From Dolomedes plantarius (Eukaryota > Arthropoda > Arachnida > Araneae > Dolomedidae): DNA of 64,000 bases. The position numbers and the translations under genes are program-made. Below are positions 11,921 to 23,669 of this stretch, one piece after another (position 1 is the first letter of the stretch; each line of letters opens with the position of its first letter). The stretch lies in NCBI GenBank assembly GCA_907164885.2, contig OU015490.1:93243872-93307871 (forward strand). The letters run 5' to 3'. A model generated the notes under the pieces. That model ran no database searches. It was given only the letters and a program-made list of their open reading frames with translations, and was not told where the DNA came from.

Positions 11921-12540
11921 TATATTTAATGCGCTGTTCATCACGGAGATTCATGAATGCTGGAAAATTCAGGATATGCGAATACATAAAGTTGTAGTCA
12001 TGGCGGTGGAGAGACTCGCAGCTGGGAAAAACCTACGATAAAAGAGACCAGTCAGCATTCTGCGGATTTTCTTTATTCTGCATAACTATTTCTCAAGAAG
12101 GAACACATCAACACTTCAAGAATATAAGAAAATACAGTAATTAGACGAACTGGCACAAATATACAGCTTGACAATTTCGGCACTGGAAACCAGCCGGAGC
12201 TTGAATATGCTTGACATCAATGGAACAGTAATGGCATATTTAATAAGAGACACGCGGTGATAGAGCAACACAGGACGAGAGATCGCCGATATATAAAAGC
12301 AGGAACGAGACACGAGAAAAGGTACGAAGAAAGCCGCTGGGAACCCTTGCTCTCGCTTATACGAAGGGTTCATGACCTTGTACACCAGGGGGCCAAAAAC
12401 TTCTAATTGGTTATCGGTGACCATCTGACCCCGTGCATCAGAAATTGCATGATCTTTCGGAAGGCGCGAGAAAAACTTGTGAGGTTGAATCATCTTGTTT
12501 TGATAACAACTCTTACTGTTCAACACGTGCATTAAGGGAC
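11921..12540 (-). other. Possible solo LTR (weak)
   Basis: Read on the minus strand, this GC-richer block carries a TATA-like TTTTATATATCGGCGATC, then ~250 bp later an AATAAA (in CAGAATAAAGAAAA). That layout resembles a retrotransposon LTR. I could not find matching TG...CA ends or a target duplication. The 138-codon open frame at 12116-12532 (-) matches no family I know. An unrelated unrecognised block is equally possible. Confidence 0.25.
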
Positions 12541-12684
12541 AATTTAGCTAGTTAATTCGTTTTTTCTTAGTTCATAATTTTAAATAGGGGGCTATGAAAC
12601 GTTAACGGGAAAATTTAGAATAGGCGTTAGTTAATAAAGGTGGAACATTATTATTACATATATATAAATATATATATATATATA

Positions 12685-13903
12685 TACATTGAAGTGCCAC
12701 TGAATTAGGGATAGCAAAGCCTATGCAAATTCTGTAGCGCTGAGCATCATGTATGCGCAAGTGAGGGCGCTGTGGTAACTGCATATATAGCGCGTACCGT
12801 AGTTGTTCTGAATTAGTTGTTGGAATTGCCAGTAAGGGTAAACTGCCTGATTTAGACGCCTTCGATCGTGGACAAATCGTAGGTGCGCGACACATGGGCC
12901 TTCAATTTCCGAAATCATCAGACAGCTAGGATTTTCAAGGTCGACAGTGTCGAGAGTATACCAAGAATACATGGATGGTGGAAAAAAACTAGCGATCCGG
13001 CAAACTGCAAAGGACAATTAGCCTTGACAGTGCGTGGTGAGAGACGGCTCAGGCGTATTGTACGTAGCCAGCGAAGCCAAACATTAGCTCAAATTACCAC
13101 CCAGTTTAATGACGGTGCCAGTCGTACAGTCAGTAAATGGACTGTGCAACGCTCGCTTCACCGTATGGGTTTCGGGAGCCGTCGACCTACAAGAGTACCA
13201 TTGCTCTATACTCGCCATCGGGCTGCACGTCTTGCCTGGGCAAGAGAGCACAGAGACTGGAGTGTAGAGGACTGGAAACGAGTAAGATGGAGTGATGAGT
13301 CTCGATTCCGACTACTTAACACCGACGGGAGGCTGAGAATATGGCGTCAGGCTCATGAAGCCATGGATCCTGCATGCCTGGCTGGAACTGTACAAGGGCA
13401 TGGTGGCTCAATCATTGTCTGGGTGTTTTTTCGTGGCACAGTTTGGGATCTTTGGTGCGTGTACCAACCTCCCTCAATGCAATTCAGTACGTAGAGTTGC
13501 TGGGTGATCACCTCCATCCGTTTATGCTGTTCTGTTATCCGCACGTTAATGGAGTTTTCCAGCAAGACAACTGTACCTCTCACAAGTCCCGGTTGGCTAC
13601 TGGCTGGTTGGATAAGCATTCCTCTGACTTCTCTGTCATGAATTGGCCACCTAGAAGCACAGACTTAAATTCTATTGAGCATCTTTGGGATGTTTCGGAA
13701 CAAGGCGTGAAAGGCCATCACACAGCACCAAAGAACCTTACTGAATTATGGACAGCTTTAGCCAATATTTGGCAAGCCATTCCCGTGGAACGTTGCCAGA
13801 AACTTGTTGAATCTATGCCTCGTCGTGTGGCAGCCGTTATCAAGGCCAGAGGAGGCCCAACTCGTTACTAGGTAGGTATCCCTAATTCAGTGGCACTTCA
13901 GTG
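12685..13903 (+). mobile_element. Tc1-like transposon, near full length (1219 bp)
   Basis: Terminal inverted repeats: CATTGAAGTGCCACTGAATT on the left and, on the minus strand, CACTGAAGTGCCACTGAATT on the right, each continuing AGGGATA. The TA target duplications are 12683-12684 and 13904-13905, and both lie in (TA)n microsatellite, so the element inserted into a TA repeat. It encodes a frameshifted transposase. Length and ends are those of a complete Tc1 element, suggesting relatively recent insertion. Confidence 0.9.
12838..13871 (+). pseudogene. Tc1-like DD34E transposase, broken by frameshifts
   Basis: Cut-and-paste transposase. In order: N-terminal helix-turn-helix (DLDAFDRGQIVGARHMGL, then in another frame SEIIRQLGFSRSTVSRVYQE), second DNA-binding region (DGASRTVSKWTVQRSLHRMG), and the DDE catalytic domain with WSDESRFRLL (first Asp), FQQDNCTSH (second Asp) and WPPRSTDLNSIEHLWD (third, Glu). 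The D-to-E spacing fits DD34E. It ends MPRRVAAVIKARGGPTRY and stop. Frame changes near 12902, 12978 and 13437 split what would be ~340 residues. All catalytic residues survive, so decay is mild. Overlapping open frames at 12883-13494 and 13374-13871 are its two halves. Confidence 0.9.
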
Positions 13904-14022
<119 letters not shown>

Positions 14023-14950
14023 GATAGATTACAGCAGTAATTCGATCATAAAAATGTATACATATGTCCCAAGTGGTCATCTTAAATATAGAAGACAGCT
14101 TCAGATATAAAAACAAATTTATTAAGTCATATCTACTAGAAAAACGACGAACTTCTTTTCCAGACAAGGAACCTGTGGCGTAAATGTAAAAATGTAATTA
14201 TACATTACTTCATGCCCCAAAATTCCCAAAGTGGACCCTTCCTGTGGCAGAATTGTGATTGGGTCAGAAAATTTCTATGTTACGCATTGCTTTATATGGT
14301 TCTGCCCTCTACTCTTAAAACTGCTAGGCTGTCTATTTTCTTATTGGATATTTTTAAATCACAGATCACTTGAGAGTAAATATAAAAATTACGAAAAAGT
14401 TTAGAGCCGTTAATAAAATTAGTAATTTATAGGAAAAGTTATGCGTATAATTAAGTTTGGTAATTAGAAGACCTTTTGTGGTATATACATATATACTTAA
14501 GGCGATTCCGAACAATTACAACATCCATGCCTATAGCGGGACTAGGTTCCACGAACTCTGGTACCACATTACAACACCTTAGACATCCGGCCCTCGTTCG
14601 GCGTTTGAACTTTGGAAAAAATCTCTATATTAATAACGTGTATGGAAGGTCGAAGCCGAGGAAAAAAGGAAAAGACTTCACGTGGAAAATCTAATTTCCG
14701 AAATTTCATCAGAAAAAGTTTGACATAATTTCTTGTTAAGCACAAAAATGTTCTCACAGTAGAAATGAATGGTAAATTCTTCTTGTTGTTTTAGATATAA
14801 TATGAATTCACTGAAATATATAATTAAATTATCTCAAAATAATAGTTCATTTTAGTACACTATCAACATTTCCATGAATTTTTCACAATCTATGAATAAT
14901 AATGCAGTATATAATATTAGCTAATTTTATTATGCATTCATGTATACATT
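14023..14950. other. Unrecognised non-coding stretch
   Basis: No motif recognised. 14500-14640 is GC-richer but gives only short frames. Confidence 0.35.
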
Positions 14951-15394
14951 TTTAACAGTGCCGCAGCCGTTCTCTAAAGTTTTCCATCACACTGTTGATC
15001 ATGTCTGGAGGAATGGCGGAAACTTCCTCACGAATTACAGACACATAGCACATTTTCAAATGTTCTGATGATCCGAGGACAACCCCGTGGTTTTGTTTGT
15101 GTTGGAAAACCGCGTTTGAAACCCACCGCAGGATTGTTTATCGATATGGAACGGCATCATTTGCATAGAGACATAGGCTCGTCCTAAATGTCCTGTGTGT
15201 CACGGTTACAGAACCGTTATTTGAGGAAAACGCCTCGATAACGAAGCCTCCATGTTCACCGGACCAACTCGTGGTGTCTGCTGATAACTAGAAAATCTGC
15301 CCACACTGTTGCCTCCTCGCCACTCTGGCCCTGCACCTACCACTACATTACTAACCAATTTCAGAAATGTCGGAGTCCATTCTACCTCACCCTG
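14951..15394 (-). mobile_element. Mariner-superfamily element, internally deleted, truncated
   Basis: The minus-strand 5' end is CAGGGTGAGGTAGAATGG at 15394, flanked by TA (15395-15396). Translation gives an N-terminal helix-turn-helix domain (TTSWSGEHGGFVIEAFSSNN, HRTFRTSL, then a stop and TILRWVSN) and, after a gap, the transposase C-terminal end (MINSVMENFRERLRHC). The catalytic core is missing. Same family as 28989-29549. Confidence 0.7.
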
Positions 15395-15614
15395 TATGTC
15401 CCTAATTTTTTATTTTGGTATTATTAATAATTTTTTTTATCTTACTCAACTCATTCGTTTCTTTATTAGAATGGTCTTGAGACTGCATATCAGTAATTCA
15501 AATTATTTTCAAAATTATTTATATTTTGCCAGTTCTTTATTTTGAGCTTTAAAATATAATTTCAGATAAAAAGTTGAATAAATACAAAAAGCTTTGAAGT
15601 ACACTGGAGAATAA

Positions 15615-15628
15615 CCCCCCCCCCCCCC
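15615..15628. repeat. Poly-C run (14 C)
   Basis: Homopolymer of 14 C in otherwise AT-rich sequence. Its length is prone to sequencing error. Confidence 0.9.
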
Positions 15629-15968
15629 CGAGTACAAAATCCTTTTCTTTTTAATTAAACCTTTGATCAGATAATTTTCAGTGATTTCACCTCTAAAAAA
15701 ACCTTAAAAACCAAAATAAAAAAGAATAAATCTTTGAGTTTCTCCCAACATTTTTTAATAAGAATAATTTTTAGTGGAATCCTAATGACATTTAACTCTT
15801 CCGAGCGAAGTCCTCTGAAAAGCAATTAGACCTTTTTATTCATTATTTAGATAATAAAATCAGTCAGATATATTTATGAGTATTTTTTGTTATAAAGGAG
15901 AAATTTTATTTTTTGAGTAGCTCAGAGATATTAACGTCAATATTTCCAATAAAATGTTAATTATTTAT

Positions 15969-16011
<43 letters not shown>
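15969..16011. repeat. Compound (AC)n(AT)n microsatellite
   Basis: ACACAC units are followed by TATATA units. It bounds the left side of a GC-richer block. Confidence 0.95.
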
Positions 16012-16013
<2 letters not shown>

Positions 16014-16493
16014 GTTAAGCATTAATTAGAGAGAGGAGAGTAGCTAAGATAATTGAAGGGGGCTTCAAGGTAAATTAATTTCGTGGCGTCAAACGTCACT
16101 GTTTTTCACAATTCATAAACTTACCCGAAACGTGCAACAGATCAAAAAGGGAAATTCCCGCATGGAGAATCAAACTTGATTGACAAGAAATGACCACGCC
16201 CCAGGCTCATCTTCAGCGTCTACGTCACGGGTCTTTACGTTTATTTGAAACAAAGGATTTTTAACAGATAGGGATTAGATTTGTAAGTTGCTAGACGTGG
16301 TCGAGCGTCGGGAAATGGGAGATGATCAGACTTGACACGGATTCGATTGAGATTTAAGTAATGTTAGTTAATAAAGCTCTTAGATGTAAATTAATAGTCT
16401 TCCTTTGCCACAGGCCTATGTTTGTCGACTGCTAATTAGGGTAAATTTAGGGGAAAGTTCTGTGGAAATTAACGTGTAAATAAGACGCGTGTC
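16012..16493. other. GC-richer unrecognised block between two microsatellites
   Basis: About 480 bp with clearly higher GC than its surroundings, bounded by (AC)n(AT)n on the left and (TA)n (16494-16511) on the right. No open frame or recognised motif. It could be an inserted element whose ends were lost into the TA tracts, or a regulatory block. Confidence 0.3.
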
Positions 16494-16511
16494 ATATATA
16501 TATATATATAA

Positions 16512-18387
16512 ATAATTCAAATCAAAAATAAAGGAAAAATGTTTTGGAATTCTAAAGGTAGCAATTTTAATCAATTTTTTTAATCTTTAAAAAACAAGAT
16601 TAATATTTTAAAGGACAGATTTAAAATAAAGGCAATTTAAGCTTTTTACAACACTCCAAATTAGTAATATTCTTAGTTTTTGTTAAATTTACTAATAATT
16701 CAATAGTAATAGTATTGCCTGTATTAATTAAATCCATTAATATTCAATTTTTATTTAATTAATTCCACTACATTTTCATTTAAGTTTAATAGTAATTCAA
16801 TTAAAAGGAAACTGACAGTGTAAATGCAGTTTTTTTTTATAACTACCGACAATTTTTAATGGAAGATTCTGTTTATATCTTTGTCGTATTTAGCGTTCAT
16901 TTAAAAATTTGAATGCACCGTTTTAATGCTAAGATACAGGAATATGAGGTCAGAAAATGAACTCAATAAGAATGTCAAATTACATAAATAGAAAGAAGTC
17001 ACTAACAGTCAAAAAAGTTAACAGGAATCTGCAATTAGGGCAGCGAAACATAAATGCAAGATTCTGTATCAATAATAGAAAACAAAGCATAAATAAACCA
17101 AAAAAATTATAGTTAACAATTTTTTAAATTTTCATTCAAAACATTTTCAAAATGTCAATAAAAGTTTTTTCAAACAGTTTTTTAAATCTATCTTTTAACA
17201 AGAACCAGAGAGAAATTCGTGGCGAAATTTACACTCTGTTAAGCAGGCAATTAGCTTTCAAAATAACCTTATCACGATACCTATTTGGTAATGTTAAATG
17301 ACTGCATTTCATTTTCAATCAACTATTTGAATTATTTATAACTGTTGTTTATCCAGTATTTTCCAGTATGTTATAAACTCCTGTAAAATGGAAGTAAATG
17401 CTCTGAAACCTTCTAAACTTATTAACAGAGTCATTTACTTTGGGGCGAATTACCCAAATATTTCACAGAACTTCATTCAAGTAAAAGCCGCTGGTATTCT
17501 ACGGTTCGCGAGATCTATTAACCGTCAACCTTCCACCCGGAGAGTCAGTCATTAAAATAAGCAATTTCTTCAAATGGAACTGTTCGAGAAACTTTCTCAA
17601 ATATTTGAAAACTTGAAAGTTATTTTACGCCATTTTAAAGTAATTAATTTTGGAAGTTTCCTCTCTCTCCTCTATGCGAGCCCATGTTTTGCAAGTGAAA
17701 TTTAAAACCGGATTCACTATGGACTTTTCAATTAGTCTGCACGAGTTGTTATTATGTAGTTAGATTCCATCGAATTAAAACCTATGGTAATTTTTGTAGA
17801 TTACGCGAAATAGAGGTCACAAATGTCGAATGGTGAAGGGCGTCCAGGACACAATATTCTCGAAACAGAACATTTTATAATACCACGGTTTCCAGGTGAG
17901 CCAGTGCAGTTAACTGCCTTAGGCGATCCTGAAATAGTTTTCAATCTTCCACTCTCCCCAAAAAGCAAAAATTTTGACAAAATTTTGTATTCGAGATCCT
18001 TTTTTTTTTTTACTCTTTGCATATATAGAAAAATTAGTGATCTGGTATTTTTAGACAACCTGAAATTTTTTCCCTGCACGTTAATACATATTCCTTTTTT
18101 TTTCTAAGTGTCTTTCGTCAAGGAAGTTCTTTGGGAAGTTTTTTGCGCTTAAAACACAATGTACCATATTTTCACCCCGAATAATTTTAATTTAAAAATA
18201 TTATTCATATCCGTTTTAAAGTATAAAAATTTCACATTTTTAATACATTTATTCTCTGTTACGCGGTACAGTTAAAATTTTAAATAAACTTAATGCAAGT
18301 TGACAGTCAGTAAGAAGTATTCCTCCATACGTTAATATTATGTTGAACTAAGCGAATATGGCGGTTATATACAAATAGAACCCTTGA
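16512..18387. other. Long unrecognised AT-rich stretch
   Basis: No repeat copy, transposase or gene found. A 94-codon frame at 17823-18107 (+) begins MSNGEGRPGHNILE and contains a GTGAGC donor-like site after FIIPRFPG, but no partner exon or family is recognised. Confidence 0.35.
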
Positions 18388-19084
18388 GGGGATGGTAGAT
18401 TTTCAAATTACCAAAAATCAAACAAAAAATTAGAATTTTTTTATCATTTATAAAATATGTAAATATTGGAATAAAATGCATTAAAAATCTGTCTTGAAAA
18501 GTAAAATTAAAACTTGGTGGTTTTAGAAAAGTAAGTATTAAAAGTAGGGGAAAAAACATCTTTTAAATGGATTTTTCTCAAAATCAGTCATTTCCAGATT
18601 GGCAATTCTTTGAAATGCTGCACGCGACATAATTTTTGACGAAATTTTATAAAATTTATAATAAAGACTTCTGTAATACATCAAAATAAAGTTATGTATC
18701 TATTTCATTTTTTGACATCATTCAGATTATCAAAGATTAACATAAGTGTAGAAAAGTACAAAAATTACACGAGAATTCGGAGTACAAGCATAAAAATATT
18801 TCCTAAAAGTTAACTATTCAACGAAAGCATAAAGTAATACATAACTGCATTCAAAATATATTTATAAGCAATATAAATGTAAAATTAAGAGGAGGAATTA
18901 AAAATTGGATCGCAGGGAGCATTTAATAAAAAAAATTAATTTCAATTTTTAAAATATAATTTTTTAAATAATTATAAAATTTTATAAGGAATTTAATTTA
19001 GTTATAATTTATTGAATATATACGCAAAATTTCATATCTCTGAGGTAAAAATTTAAAAATCGCTTTGTAATGTCCATCATCCCC
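18388..19084. mobile_element. TTAA-flanked non-autonomous DNA element, copy 1
   Basis: Same family as 62874-63583. The left end GGGGATGGTAGA and the right end TCCATCATCCCC are inverted repeats. The flanks are TTGA on the left and TTAA on the right, consistent with an aged TTAA target duplication. It is very AT-rich with no open frame. Confidence 0.65.
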
Positions 19085-19159
19085 TTAAAACACATTACAG
19101 AACTTTTAGAGTCAAACGGCAAATCTTACGTAAATGTAGTATGAAACAAAAGAAATAAA

Positions 19160-19161
<2 letters not shown>

Positions 19162-19203
<42 letters not shown>

Positions 19204-19218
19204 ATGTATATATATATA

Positions 19219-19252
<34 letters not shown>

Positions 19253-19278
19253 GTAAATATATATATATATATATATAT
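19162..19278. repeat. Compound (TA)n microsatellite
   Basis: Long TA runs interrupted by TCTATG, AATG and AAATGTAA. Confidence 0.95.
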
Positions 19279-19558
19279 CTAGAATTTTTAAAAAACAAAC
19301 TGTGTTTTCCAAACCCTCTTTATATTTTAACTGAAAAGCATGCTCTTATATAAGTAATATAATAGGGTAATGCACTCGAAAGAGACCCAAAAATTTATGT
19401 AATAACTCTCTAGGATGTAGCAAACAAATTAGCCACTTACTTTGACGTATGTGTAACCGATTGCATTAAATGCGATACTGGAAAATATTTCTATTTTCAG
19501 ACAGACACATTTGGACACGTATCGCCATATTCCTGAACTTATTGGCTAGGATATCAGT

Positions 19559-19577
19559 GGGGGGGGGGGGGGGGGGG
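19559..19577. repeat. Poly-G run (19 G)
   Basis: Homopolymer of 19 G at the C-terminal end of the transposase relic read on the minus strand. Unusual for such AT-rich DNA. Confidence 0.9.
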
Positions 19578-19579
19578 CA

Positions 19580-20200
19580 GCCATTTCGCGTTAGATGTTT
19601 TTCTGCAAATCTTCCACAGTACGAGACCTGTTTCGACAGACTTTTCCAAAATTAGGATGTCTGGTGGTGTAAGATCCGGTGACTGCGGTGGCCAAAGCCT
19701 TTTTGAAATAACACTGTTGCCGATTAAGGACTCAACTTCCAGCATGCTCCGTGCCGATGTTTGACACGTTGCTCCACCTTGCTGCATGTAACCTTCCTTT
19801 GACGCACGATCAACCAGTTAATTCACGAACTGTCAAAAGATGTCCAGGTGATCACACAGGTGATCACGGTGATGTCAAAGAAAATGGGGTATGATGCTCA
19901 ACCGAGACATCGTGCACCACACACCAAGTTTTTTGATCACGGAGCTGTGTTAGGTGAGTGACAAAGGGATTTTCAGCTGTTCATATACGGGTGAAAAGAG
20001 ATAACTTCCAGCATCGCATGTAATGCAACCGATAACCCACACGTCAAGGTATACAGATTATTTGTTTTGTTCAGATTGTTTCATCCTAGTGGGAGTTATT
20101 GCATAATATTCGGGCCCACTTCCGAATAAATCACCCTAAATTTTGTTAAACTGCAGCTTAGGGTTATCTCGAAACACTTTGAACCTGATGTCGTTATTGG
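19580..20200 (-). pseudogene. Mariner-superfamily transposase fragment
   Basis: Minus-strand translation shows AENPFVTHLTQLRDQKTWCV (the segment after the first catalytic block), then after stops QQGGATCQTSARSMLEVESL and WPPQSPDLTPPDI, the last two catalytic blocks of an IS630/Tc1/mariner-superfamily transposase common in arthropods. The second catalytic Asp of QQDGAT is replaced by Gly. Several stops and frameshifts are present and no terminal repeats were found. Confidence 0.75.
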
Positions 20201-20496
20201 CATAAAATTCGCGTCACTAAGTTGCCTTTTTCTTTTCAGGATTTTTGTTGGCAAATAGGAAATGAAACTAAGAAAAAATATTCTTTGTTCTCATTTTCTG
20301 CATGAAAAAAAAAATTTATAACTGAAGTACACCCATGAACCGTTTCGCTATCTAATTTTTACGAGTTGTGACGAAATCAATCTAGCTTTGCTATTGCGCT
20401 AAAAGGAAAATTCATTTAATTAAGTATATCAATCCATTCGAATTATAATTAATGTACGAGTTTGCTAAATATGTTTTAATTTCCTATATCTAAATA

Positions 20497-20669
20497 CAGT
20501 GGAATCTCGATCGATCGTTTTCGGATCCATCGTTTTTTCGTATGTGTCGTTCATTTTATCCAGTCCCAAAGATCATATTGCTTTGTTATGTTTCCGCATC
20601 TATCGTTTTCCCGCATTTATCGTTCATTTCAATCGGTCCCTTGAAAAACGATAGATCGAGATTCCACTG
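20497..20669. mobile_element. 173-bp pogo-like MITE
   Basis: Perfect terminal CAGTGGAATCTCGATC inverted repeats (left 20497, right 20669) continuing imperfectly inward (GATCGTTTTC / TATCGTTTTT on the other strand). TA target duplications are at 20495-20496 and 20670-20671. The interior repeats ATCGTT and TCGTTCATTT motifs. The terminal sequence is of the pogo/Tigger type (inference). No coding capacity. Confidence 0.85.
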
Positions 20670-21250
20670 TATATGTTAATTAAATATATTTTATTTTCCT
20701 TTATACCATACACTATTGAGATATTTACCTAGTAATGAACTAAAAATTTTACAAAATTTCCTAAAATCATCGAAATATATCAAAATATGTAGAAATACAC
20801 AGATTTTTAAAAAATAGTATTTTCTTATGTATGGGTTCCTGTAAAATCATTAAATTAAAACATAGAATTTAGATTTAGTTCAAAACATAGTAAGTAATGT
20901 GTAAATCGCTATTTCAAAAATTCATTTAAATAAATCTAAAGCTTTTTATGTATCCAGGTTTCTAGTATACAAAACTGACTGAGGAATTGGTTTTCTCGAA
21001 ACTGCATTTAAAGATTTTACGTGCAATCTTTTAAGCATCAATTCTGCTTAATGTATTGGCCATATCTTCTCCTCCAGTAATCGTACAAATTTTAGTACAG
21101 CAGTTTTGGAATCCAAAAGGATTGCTTCCTCATATGAAACAATAAAAGTTTTTGAAAATTTTTCCCAAAACAGCCATTTTAATGTAGACAGATACCTTAA
21201 GGGTCTGTTTACATACAATCCGTCAGCGTAAATATTTTTAACCAATCGTA
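20670..21250. other. Unrecognised AT-rich stretch
   Basis: Nothing recognised. A 70-codon frame at 21048-21260 (-) shows no motif. Confidence 0.35.
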
Positions 21251-21254
21251 TATC

Positions 21255-21590
21255 AGTCATCTACCCATTTAAGGTATCTGACAGCGTACGGATCACTTGT
21301 TTTGAAAAACTGTACATCCGAAAATTTCTGTCTTATTTTTCGAAGGACACCAAATAACACCAAAAAATAACACCAAAATTTCGAATAACACCAAAACTCG
21401 AAAATGATGAAAAATTAGACAATAACTATGCAAATTTTTACAAAAACGGCTCTAGCTCTAAATAAAATTATATCTATAACACTACATTTTTTTGTCATAT
21501 GTACGTAAGTAACTTCTAAGTGTAATGAGCTAAAAGCTAATCGATATCTTAAAATGTAAAAATAATACATGTCATTATACAGAGGCTGTT
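21255..21590. repeat. Dispersed repeat family B, copy 1
   Basis: Alignable with 52345-52663 in the same orientation: TTATTTTTCGAAGGA, AACACCAAAACTCGAAAAT, GCTCTAGCTCTAAA, GTACGTAAGTA and CTTCTAAGTGTAATGA are shared. Copy 1 has extra short duplications of AACACCAAAA. No coding capacity. Confidence 0.7.
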
Positions 21591-21756
21591 CACACATTTT
21601 TTAGACGATGTATATTGTATTCACAAAACTAAATTACATAAAATTCTTGTGTTTCAAATGTTCTATTTGACATCGCTTATTCTGAACTATCTTTCGACAC
21701 CGCAATTTCCAGGATAATAATGCCTTTTGAAGTGTCAGAAGAGGTATTCCATCCCA

Positions 21757-22470
21757 TTACTTCTGAACAGCTTTCCAGAGTCCTGTAAGGGTTTTGGGAC
21801 GACGTTTGGATAATGCAGATTTTAAAAGTCCGAAAGCACAAAAATCCGTAGGTGATACATCGGGAGATTTAGTAGGGATATCAGTGAAGGGTATGGCCTT
21901 GATATCAGTTTTTGGTTCCATTTCTTTTAGGAAATTTACAGTGGATTTTGATGTGTGACTGCTAGCTTTGTAATGATGGAGTATCACAGATTGATGGCAC
22001 TCTGGGTAAAGCGATGGTATTTCATTCAGAAAAATTGGCGGTAAAATATGTTCCTGATAGTATTTGGAGTTAATCTTGACATTTTTTCCACTCTCTTTAT
22101 TTTTAACTTGCCATTATAAGAAAAACCAGCAACAATCATGAATCCCTTAGAAAAACTTTCCTTCGATTCTTTGAACCATGTACTTCAATTTAGCAAGAAA
22201 TGTAGCTTGAGGTATGTGAGAAGCAGCATGTTTTTGTTATAATCTATTTCTTCTTTAAAATTTTTGTTTAACATTTTCCATTTTACAATTTTTGTTTAAC
22301 ATTTTCCATTTTACAATTTTTGTTTAACACTTTACCACTTCTTACATCCAACTGTAACTGCTGATTCTAACTCTAGTAAGAAAATAGAAGCCGTTTTGAT
22401 GAGGATATTCTTTTCAAAACATCTTCAATGAGCCGGTCGGAGAAACCTGTTGCAAAAATTAAAACTGAGG
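21757..22470 (-). pseudogene. Mariner-type transposase relic
   Basis: Minus-strand translation runs SKGFMIVAGFSYNGKLKIK, then after a frameshift (~22090) VKINSKYYQEHILPPIFL, VILHHYKASSHTSKSTVNFL (second catalytic block, D replaced by Y), and TKSPDVSPTDFCAFGLLK (third catalytic block) to SKRRPKTLTGLWKAVQK and stop. A weakly readable segment upstream (GFSDRLIEDVLKRI, ~22400-22450) may be the region before the first catalytic Asp. It is heavily mutated, with no terminal repeats. Confidence 0.75.
22258..22335. repeat. 28-bp direct repeat, ~2.7 copies
   Basis: Unit TTTTTGTTTAACATTTTCCA continuing TTTTACAA, almost perfect between copies. It lies inside the transposase relic and so arose after it died. 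Confidence 0.8.
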
Positions 22471-22863
22471 AACTTGAAAATTTTGAAGTACAAGACAGTT
22501 TGACGAAAAACCTTTAAAATAAAACGTTTAAAACACAAAAATCCTCGACTTCTTTTTACGTGGTTTAAGATCTTTCCACATGCAGCTTTTAAATTATAAG
22601 GGACATTGTCTCTGCTTTAGGATTTTCCGCAAGTAATCAGAAGATGATGCCTGGGCCACATTTTCCTTTTAACACTAGATCGCATGGATATTAAACCTTA
22701 CTACAATGCCTTATGGGGATCATTTTGAGCCATAGTCAAAATTAGGATAATTTTTTTAATAGTTTTTTTTTAATTTTGAATATTTATTTATCAAACTTTT
22801 ATAGATACTAATTAAACATATTAAAATTAAATTGAGATCAAATTGACAGGAAAATGAAAATTA

Positions 22864-22944
22864 ATCAGTTTTGCACTTTACGCAAATAAACACTTTTGTG
22901 TCCCACACATGTGCAGCAAAGGACTTTCTACATTTTATGCATAT
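22864..22944 (-). pseudogene. piggyBac transposase cysteine-rich domain
   Basis: Minus-strand translation CIKCRKSFAAHVWDTKVFIC followed by VKCKTD and stop: a C..C ... H ... C..C arrangement as in the C-terminal zinc-binding domain of piggyBac transposases, which binds element ends. The catalytic core is not present. Confidence 0.7.
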
Positions 22945-23021
22945 ATTTCATATTTTTCCCAAACTAGCATCAACATAAAGCTAGCATCTGAAAACAATAG
23001 GAGGTTATATGTAATTATTAA

Positions 23022-23048
23022 CAGCTCGTGAAAAAATTCACGAGCTGC
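23022..23048. repeat. Perfect short hairpin
   Basis: CAGCTCGTGAA and TTCACGAGCTG are exact inverted repeats separated by about four bases. Confidence 0.7.
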
Positions 23049-23262
23049 TATTTTTATACTACCACGAGCTTTATTTTTATATTTTCGCATAATATATGAA
23101 ATGGGTCATTTTGATCCTTCCTCCAGGCATTCTAGGTAAATTAGGTTCAAGTTTTGAAAAACAGAAAAAGTAAAACAAAAATATATCATTATTTAAATAA
23201 ATGAATTAATTTTGTCATGTCACAGAAAGCTACGTTGATAACACTTAGAAAATCAATTTGTT

Positions 23263-23600
23263 CCGAGGTAGCCCATCGGTAGCGCGCCGGCATTCGGTAG
23301 GGAGAGTGCTCCGATCGAATCCCTACAAGCGCCGTTAAATACCTTTGAGTCTAGGCCGGATATGAGCACGTTAAATGCCCAGAGCAGAAAGTCCTTTAAT
23401 CAGGTCAGTGGGTGGGGAAGGTACACTCTCCCCAGATGTCACCCCCAGGGTTTCTCGGTCAAAATTGGGGTGGCACCTAACCAAGGGACTCCGATCCTTG
23501 TGGTGGTATTTTAAACCGGAGCCGCTCTACTGTACCGGAAGTCTGTATGGACCTGGTCTGGAACTTCTAGCCAGGGGGCATTAGGGAGAACAACAACATA
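23263..23600 (+). mobile_element. tRNA-derived SINE, family 1, copy 1
   Basis: The head looks like a tRNA: CCGAGGTAGCCCATCGGTAG (A-box region) and GATCGAATCCC (B-box region). The body includes GTCTAGGCCGGATATGAGCA, TCAGTGGGTGGGG and GATGTCACCCCCAGGG, and the tail is an AAC-rich run (GAACAACAACATAA). Homologous to 34008-34285 (+) and 25493-25822 (-). Transcribed by RNA polymerase III in the live family and mobilised by a LINE (established for tRNA SINEs). Confidence 0.8.
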
Positions 23601-23669
23601 AAACGAAAGTTATGAAAAATCAAAACTTGAAAAGGATCATTATGACCTCATCTGGCGTTTTAGTGTTAA

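Larger units (their letters stand above)
22673..23665 (-). mobile_element. piggyBac-like element relic with nested SINE
   Basis: TTAA flanks both ends (22669-22672 and 23666-23669). The ends are CACTAGATCGCATGG on the left and, on the minus strand, CACTAAAACGCCAGATGAGG on the right; both continue into a GATCAT motif. The only coding trace is the C-terminal cysteine-rich domain. A tRNA-derived SINE (23263-23600) is inserted in it. Most of the transposase is deleted. Confidence 0.75.

Noticed and set aside
12116..12532. 138-codon minus-strand frame as a gene
   Set aside because: No recognisable domain; the TATA-like and AATAAA layout points rather to a possible LTR, itself weak.
17823..18107. 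Possible exon starting MSNGEG with a GTGAGC donor-like site
   Set aside because: No family recognised, no acceptor partner, and downstream codons are low complexity.
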